From: Klebsormidium nitens
Lineage: Eukaryota > Streptophyta > Klebsormidiophyceae > Klebsormidiales > Klebsormidiaceae
Direction of reading: 5' to 3'
DNA: 64,000 bases
Assembly: GCA_000708835.1 (NCBI GenBank)
Contig: DF237096.1
Coordinates: 104,401-168,400, forward strand
Each line of letters starts with the position of its first letter. The first letter of the stretch is position 1. A program made the position numbers and the translations under genes. The notes below the pieces were generated by a model. The model searched no databases. It saw nothing but the letters and a program-made list of their open reading frames with translations, and was not told the DNA's origin. Of the stretch, positions 57,351 to 64,000 are shown one piece after another.

Positions 57351-60300
57351 CTATTGCTGAGCGCACTGCACCCGTTGCGGGCCATCCTCATCTTCGTCAT
57401 ATGCTTCGCGCTCCGCCTGGGCCTTCCTTCTCATCTCCTCCTCGATGTTCACGTCATGGAGGGTCGTCTCCTCGCACTCGTCTAACTCCATGTCCGTCAG
57501 GCCCATCGCCCTCTTTGGTGGCAGAACTGTTTCCAGAACCTGCACACAATGGAAAATGACCATAAAACGATCGCTTCGACTCCTTTGGCTAAGAATTTTG
57601 AGCGAGTGCTGAGCAAAAGGAACGAAACAATGTAGTACGAGTCCTTTCAGCCTTCCATGGGATCCTGAAGTTGAGAGACAACTGAAACTTCCCCCCTGCG
57701 AAGAGCCCTGAAAGCTGCTCAATAAGGCGGCAGTAGATTCCGCTCGCTATCGATTAAGCACCCTCATACTAGCGCTGCATGTGGAGCTGTCCTCCAACAG
57801 GAAGGGGACCGTCCGTTGACAGAACATTTAGACCTCGGTTCAATAACAAATCGTCTCTCTGTTATGTCCCCACAAGTCTGGCCCGGTCAGGATTGAGATC
57901 AGGCGACAAGCTCTTTCTACAGAGACGTCCCACAAAAACCGTCCTGGTCAGACTGAGAATCAGGCAAGTAGCACCTTCTATGCAAACGCCCACAAGAACT
58001 GTCCTGCCCAAGGTCGAAACTCAGGCAAAGAGCTTTGATTACAAAACAAGAACATAACCCCAAATAAAAAAAGTAAGGTCAGCATACCTTGATCTGTTCA
58101 AGGTTGAGCGAGCCTGGTTCCGGGAACTCGACGTTGAAATGGACGTACAGGCTGCCCTTTGTGAAGGGGCGCTGGTACTGAGGCATGCCCTCGTCGTGAA
58201 TGGCCTTGAATTGATCTGCAACAAAGTTACCACGAATCAGGTCCCCGAAAGTTGTCGAGGGCTCAGTCCCGGAGCCTTTGCGAATAAAGGCAAGCGTGCT
58301 GCTTCTGCATTCCGGGCGAGCTGAGTTTCAATGCTCACGAATGCTAAAACGACCGGCTGTAAATCCGGTCAGCTTTATTACGACTTTGGAATCGTACAGA
58401 TCACAAAAGGGCTAACGTACCAATTGAAGCAGGCGCACAATGACGAGAAGCCGCCACAGCCTGCTTTGATTGGCAGACGCTCATTAATAGAACGTAAGAA
58501 TCTGCAACAGAATCCTCACTCGCTACCTGTATCCCCGGCTCACATCAGCGCCCTACCTTTTTTTCTACGGCACCCTTGGTCGCAACCACAAATATTCGCC
58601 GCATACTTGCCAACGACGGTCACTTTCTTAGAAATCTAGAGAAGACCCTCCTCGATCAATGAAATGAGCCAGATCGTCAGATCAAGTAATTGGGCAGCCG
58701 GCGCCCTTCATGCTTGCTGCACGATGATTCCTAAACTGTCACGACGGGGCCGCACCTCCCTTGGCTGGATACCTCCCCCGCAAAAGCACCACCATTGACG
58801 GCCCGCATCTAAACACACCACTTTGCACTTCGGAGCGCTTTACTCTCTCCTTTACAATCAACTCAATAAGCAAGCCCTTGCAATCTAGAACAAACGACCC
58901 AGGTTTGAGGCCAACCCAAACAACACCGTTACTGCTCAATCCACTTACTCGGCTTGATGATCTCCCCCGGTAGCGACTTGATGAGCAGCTGGCGGCCGTC
59001 GAGGTGCGTGACGGGGAACTGGAAACCGCAGAGCGCCTCCGTGAGGTTGATGTCCAGCTCGTAGAAGAGGTCGTCGCCCTTGCGCTTGAACTTGGGGTGC
59101 TCCTTCATTTGCAGCACGAACACAATGTCGCCCGTCACCGTGTCCGGCTGCCAAAGGCGCGAAGCGTGTCAGTCCAGGTTTCAGAGGCTTCGTTACTCAA
59201 GTTTCAAATCTGGCTCTCGTTCGGTTCGGTTTCGGGGTCTTGTCACTGAGATCTGTCTCTCGTTCGATTCTTCGAGCGAAGCAGTGACCTTGTACTTGCT
59301 CCTTAATGTGCGGCGTTGACAAGAAGTCGTCCGTTGCTGATCCGGCTGCGCAGGGAGCCAAGTATGTGCGTCCACATGCTCGAAAGTTCAACTTTCAAAT
59401 CTGATCTCAGAAGGTGTCGCGAAAATGCTCTGCTCTACTCTTTCAGTCGCAGCACACAAAAATGTGCGCTCTTCGTTGAGTCCTATTGCATGACTGGCGG
59501 GGCGGAGAAGTAGATCGCCAAAAATCAACAACGACAAAGTAACAGAAGTTGAACAGATCCAGATTCCGAAATCGGATCTCAGAAGGTCGGCAAAAAGGAG
59601 ACCATGAGATTCTCCACCTTCTGCGAAAGGCTCTCCAAATCCAGTGCTCAGCTCCTCTCAACTTCCAAACCAGCACGTAAGGAGACGGAGAAGAAACCAG
59701 CATGTAAGGAGACGGAGAAGAGGAGACACAGAGGGACAAGAACAAGCCAGGAACTCGCACGATTGCAGCGCTTACTCTCTCCGAATTGCGTTGGGAAGAA
59801 ACGGACAAGGGAAACAACAGCAAGAAGAAAACGAAGAACTAGCGCTCACCATTTGGTCGGCCTCCCCTTGGAACGTGATCTTTTGGCCGTGCTGCATGCC
59901 CTTCTCTATGTGCACCTCCAGGATCTTCTTCTCCTGCACCACCTTGTTGCCCCGGCACTGCGGGCACCGGTCCTTGTCGTCCAGCTTCTCGCCTGCGGGA
60001 TCCCGGCAAGGGCATTTGAGTAACTTAAAAATGCCAAAACACAGCTTGTCTGATTGCTTTTCCGTCTTGAGTAGAAAAGTATTCTGACAAATGTCAAGTA
60101 AGCACTTCTCTGATACACCTTTTTAGGAAAGATGGTTCTGACCGGCAATCGTACGTGGAAAAGAAGCAAGACCTGGCCGACCCCGGCAATGATCTTCTCA
60201 TCGACACCAGTGAGGAGGACAAGGGTACTCCGAAGAGATTTTCTGAGCAAGGAACAAGACTTGCGAGACACATGACGTGACAGGTCTGGACCTCCAAACT

Positions 60301-62437
60301 GGTCACACTTGAACAGGCAAGCTCTTTTGAGACAATGATCCATCGATGGTTAGGGAAGCAGGGAAGCACACATCTGGATGATGCCCCAACATCAACCAAT
60401 CCCAACATCAGCGATCCCCAATAATTCCCTGTCTTTTGATCCTGCCGGCAAAAAGTTGGATGATTCCCTACCACCGTAGATTTCCATGGATCCCTGTCCT
60501 CACATACCTGCCAGTGAAAAGTTGGATGATCCCCCAAAACCGAATCCCCTTTACTTTGCAACCAGCTGTCCAGATTGTTCAAACATCTGTCTATGTTTCA
60601 AAGCAATGCTACCTAGATGCAGCGCTCACCAGAGCCGGAGCATTCGTTGCACACCGTCTGCATCTGTTGGATCATGCCCGGCCCCAGCTGCCGAATGGTG
60701 ACCTTCATGCCCGAGCCCTGGCACCCGGGGCATCGCGTCATCTTCCCAGACTTGGAACCCTTCCTGCGAGAGACCAGATTGTATGTTTCAAGACACTGAA
60801 ACAAAAGCGAGAGAAACACTCAGATCAAGAAAGGTGAGGAACTCGTGGTCAGCATGCTATGACACTCTTGCGACGAAAAATCTGAAGCATGCCCCCCAAA
60901 TCTGTAGGGATAGCTTAGCCCCATCTTGGTGATTGGCGATTGTGAGCAGTCTGACTACCCGTCTCCCCAAAATGCTCTACTTGCTGCCTGTACCGGCTGC
61001 TGATTCTTGAACACAAAACCCTAACTTTCACACAAGCCGCCAGCACACCCTGTCGGGGCTTGCCAGACAACTTTGCCAGCTGTGCAACTAGCTTCAACGA
61101 ACAGCCCTGCCTTCATTGTATCTTCCGCGCAGCTAGCATCCAGGAGATTAACCTCTTGTGTAACCACTCTACTTACTTGCTCGCATACTTCCAGTGGTTG
61201 CATTCATCAAAGAATTTGACTCCAAGGTCTTGAGACAAGAATGTGAAACTCACCCTTTGCACTTTCCGCAGATCACATTCCTTGACAGACTAAGCTTCCT
61301 CTGCGCCCCGTTGTAAAGATCCTCAAGCGTCACCTTGAGGGGATGCACCAGATCCTCTCCCCGCCGCTGCCTACGCCTGCCCCCACCTAGAACAAGAACA
61401 CATAGCTTGAATGTTGCTGCTTTTCCTCGCTCCTCTAGTTTGCTTAAAAACAATACATCTCACGGACTTGTGCAGATTGTGGATGCGAGTATAAAAACCT
61501 TGTGCTTCACCTTGCCATGCCCTATTGATTTGCAGCCTTCGATTTTGCAAAAAAACTTGAAGAACAACTTAAACTTTACTTATGATGCAAAATACCTCCA
61601 CTGAACAGCAGCCAGATAGAGTTGGTGACTGCAGCCTGGCCCAGAACTGACCTTTTGTTCCATTTTTGAGCCGGCCATTACCAGGGATCATTAATCTTGC
61701 TGCAAAACCTTGCGAGCCATGACATTCCAGGTGCATGCAAATTGTAGCTCACTGACAGCTTGTTTGTTCAAAGTACATCAGTATTCTATTTTGCTTCCTG
61801 AACCCATAAACAAGAAGGATTCTTAGGAAACGTACCCATCCCACCACCCATCCCGCCAAACGGATGGCCCCCGCCACCGAAGAACTGCTCAAAGATGTCG
61901 AATGCACTATGAGAAGGTCCCCCTCCCATCCCATCCTTAAGGGCCTCCTCTCCATACTCGTCATAGATCTGGCGCTTCTCGGGATCGCTCAGGACCTCAT
62001 AAGCCTGGCCCAGCTCCTTGAACTGCGATGGCAGCGAACACGAACATGCTCGGTCAGTCCGTGAGCGAAACGAGCGAGTAGTTGACAGCATCTCGGAAGA
62101 ACCTGCTGAGACCAACAAACTCATGAACAAACATATGTAAAGACTGACTAGGGCCAGACAAACAGAGCGAGAAAGGGCCAAGTCTTGTAGTGAAGCGATG
62201 CAAGGAGGGATGCTGATTTTCTGGAAGGCTGAAAATCAGGAATGCATTGCACGAGGGCACGAGCGGATGCAGTGCTTCATGAAGTACCTTCTCGGCATCC
62301 CCTCCCTTGTCCGGATGGTTCTGGATTGCCTGCTTGCGGTACGCTTTCTTCAGTTCGTCTGGAGAAGCACTCTTTGGCACCCCCAGGATGTCATAAAACC
62401 GCTGACTGTCGCCCTTTTTGGGCATACGTCCAAACAT
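57351..62437 (-). CDS. DNAJA: Type I DnaJ (Hsp40) co-chaperone, farnesylated plant type
   Basis: Eight exons join in phase: 62437-62288, 62022-61836, 61386-61254, 60763-60630, 59992-59850, 59147-58949, 58215-58088 and 57539-57351 (1263 nt, 420 residues, the length of Arabidopsis J2/J3). Exon 1 is the J domain with the HPD motif (about residues 41-43) that stimulates Hsp70 ATPase. A Gly/Phe region follows ([16 protein letters not shown]). Four zinc-finger C-x2-C motifs come next: [20 protein letters not shown] and CPQC. Two substrate-binding beta domains follow ([20 protein letters not shown] and [12 protein letters not shown]). The protein ends VQCAQQ, a CaaX box expected to be farnesylated and to attach the chaperone to membranes. 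All key residues are present. Introns 4, 5 and 7 contain short tandem repeats. Confidence 0.93.
57850..58035. repeat. Degenerate tandem repeat, 3 x about 60 bp, in DnaJ intron 7
   Basis: Three copies each contain CCCACAA, a CTG(G/C)(C/T)C-type core and a TCAGGC(A/G) end, at about 57866, 57928 and 57989. Period is about 60-62 bases. Confidence 0.8.
59671..59724. repeat. Tandem repeat, 2 x 27 bp, in DnaJ intron 5
   Basis: Two near-identical copies of a unit beginning CAGC(A)(C/T)GTAAGGAGACGG, at 59671-59697 and 59698-59724. Confidence 0.85.
60365..60545. repeat. Degenerate tandem repeat, about 3 copies, in DnaJ intron 4
   Basis: Units with AAAAAGTTGGATGATTCCCT (near 60450), AAAAGTTGGATGATCCCCCA (near 60518) and a weaker CATCTGGATGATGCCCCAAC (near 60370) are spaced about 70-80 bases apart. 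Confidence 0.75.
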
Positions 62438-63937
62438 GGTGTCCCACTATAAGAAGGAGCCCTCTTCACAAAGAGTGCGCCTGAAAGCACAACAGTCAGA
62501 TCTAGATCCTCAAAACTTGGCCACTCCGCAAAGATTACCAGGAGCGGCAGGCACACCTCGCTTCACAAAACTTCCCTTGAACCTGGACTCCCGGTTCGCC
62601 GACTTCTGAGGAGAAGGCCAGCGCGATGAACACCCTAGCTGAATGGAGCATTCCTGTCCTGCGCTCAGCGCACAAACTGCTGATCAGACTGACCTGCTGT
62701 GCAAGAGGTGGTAAAGGTTCGCTCCTGAGTTTCCAGAAAGTTCGCCTCAGATTCAACCGTCGGCCACCATTACCATAACTTTACCGTGGATGGGAATATG
62801 ATATCAAATATCTGACGGCCAGTGTTTGCGGAGTAGTCTAGCTTCGAGCCGTCCAACGACAAACTGAAAGATCCAACGGTCAATTCTTTGCAGAACAAAA
62901 GAGAATTGGCGGGTACGCTCAATTGAAGTTGCAGGGCTGAGGCTGCTCTGGGAGTGCCAGCTCAACCGTTTTGCAAGCGCTACAGCCTAGGAGTCTACGA
63001 CTACCGTACCGACCAACCCATTTCGCATCATAAATAATTATTTGGGGGGGTGTGCGAAAACATAAAATAATTCTCAACGCTGGACTGCGAAATCGCAGAA
63101 AATTCGCAAAATTCGGCCGACCGCAGATACCTATATGGATATTTGTCGAAAAAATAAATAAATAAAAATAAAAATAAAATAAAAATCGGTGCCGCCCTGT
63201 CTGCATGCTTGCACACAGACTTGAAAACTGGACCCGTTAAAAACCACAGAAAGAGGAGCTCCCTTTCTTACGTACTTGTTTCCAATGATCATATCGTGCC
63301 ATGGAACGATATCTAAAACCATATAATGATCAGCAATCGCACTTCGAGATCATTAAGGTAAAAAGGTACTCTACTCTCCTCATGTAGGTACTTGAATGAG
63401 CTTCGAATCCGATGCCAGGCAGCTTGACTTGACATTTGCTTCGAATCTGCTTCGATCTTACGAAAGGAAGATTTTCGTCTGTGTTCTTGAATGACTTTAT
63501 CAGGCTGGTTCCGTGCTGCTGGAAAAGGCCCTGGAAAGTCTCGGAATTGCTTCGTGAACCAGAAAACCAAAGTTCCAAGTATTCAATGGCACCCCCTTCA
63601 TTCGATGACTGAATCCGTATCAAAAGAACACCTACTGAAGCTGGAAGTTTCAATCTTGCACAAGCCAGCAACTGATCACAAACCGTAGGTAACCTCGAGT
63701 CTGTACACTCTGCTTTGTCAACGTGATTGCTCCTGGGATGAGTCGAACCAGGTCTGGTGCTCAAAGCACCAGATGCACCGACAGCAAGCAATCTGAATGT
63801 TTTTTTTGTTCTTGAAAGTCCAATTTGTGAACTTCGAAGTTCACTTCTGCCCTCCTCGCAGCTGACACTGAAAGATCTGACTGGCAAACACAGTATCCTT
63901 GACCTACAGTCCAACTCGAAGGGTATAACGTCCAAAG
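62438..63937. other. Intergenic, AT-rich
   Basis: The DnaJ promoter should lie just to the right of 62437. An A/T-rich low-complexity run (AAATAAATAAATAAAAATAA and similar) is at about 63149-63186. A 205-codon minus-strand frame (63330-63947) does not resemble a protein family. Confidence 0.45.
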
Positions 63938-64000
63938 CTAGTTCCAAAAATCGTCATCGCTAAGGTCGAGATCGGACTGGAGCTCCATGTCTTCCAGCTC
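63938..64000 (-). CDS. C-terminal end of an unidentified acidic protein (rest outside window)
   Basis: Reading leftwards from the edge there are 20 sense codons (ELEDMELQSDLDLSDDDFWN) and then TAG at 63938-63940. The Asp-rich end finishing in Phe-Trp-Asn looks like a real acidic tail, and the next bases to the left are non-coding in character. The family cannot be named from so little. Confidence 0.4.
   Translation of the reverse strand, partial: ELEDMELQSDLDLSDDDFWN

Noticed and set aside
63330-63947. 205-codon minus-strand frame near the right edge
   Set aside because: Composition unlike a protein, and it overlaps in another frame the acidic terminal exon that ends at 63938.
1-64000. Transposons, CRISPR arrays, tRNA or rRNA genes
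   Set aside because: I found no transposase or reverse transcriptase frame, no terminal repeats, no regularly spaced identical repeats with unique spacers, and no cloverleaf or rRNA-like sequence. Weak or very decayed elements could be missed by eye.

Overview
This window is nuclear DNA from a photosynthetic eukaryote of the green lineage. Almost every gene is split by GT-AG introns of about 80 to 1100 bases with GC-rich exons, and there is no operon structure. The gene set mixes plant-type genes (an ER-type allantoate amidohydrolase, a plant-style type I DnaJ ending in CAQQ, a plant-type PET100) with flagellar genes (RSPH1, CCDC103). Flowering plants have lost such flagellar genes. The best fit is a streptophyte alga or an early-diverging land plant with motile cells. 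A Klebsormidium-like alga would suit the base composition and gene density, but that is inference. All exon structures were worked out by eye from reading frame, splice consensus and family similarity.

Layout. The left end holds the C-terminal part of a kelch protein (+), then RSPH1 (-, four exons), then a large coiled-coil RING protein (+). COA1 (-) and NFS1 (+) follow, head to head across about 0.5 kb; both proteins look mitochondrial. From 22.3 to 28.6 kb lies an eight-exon alpha/beta hydrolase. Two intronless F-box paralogues sit in tandem at 30.5 and 33.0 kb. A four-exon NOL8-like nucleolar gene (-) fills 35.3-40.9 kb. An allantoate amidohydrolase with ten exons (+) occupies 42.6-49.0 kb, followed by PET100 (+) and an intronless Mpv17-like gene (+). 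CCDC103 (-), an eight-exon DnaJ gene (-) and the last codons of an unidentified gene (-) complete the window.

Themes. Several genes serve mitochondria: NFS1 makes sulfur for Fe-S clusters, COA1 and PET100 assist cytochrome oxidase assembly, and the Mpv17-like protein is probably an organelle membrane protein. RSPH1 and CCDC103 both serve the flagellar axoneme. The most unusual signal is in the introns. In NFS1, the hydrolase and the allantoate amidohydrolase, introns contain decayed tandem copies of the neighbouring exon edge, and many still carry the AG or GT splice dinucleotide. In some introns these copies form a regular array with a period of about 100-190 bases. They look like remnants of repeated small tandem duplications that span splice sites, and they supply many decoy splice sites. 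The palindrome TGACGTCA is also strongly over-represented (15 exact copies found).
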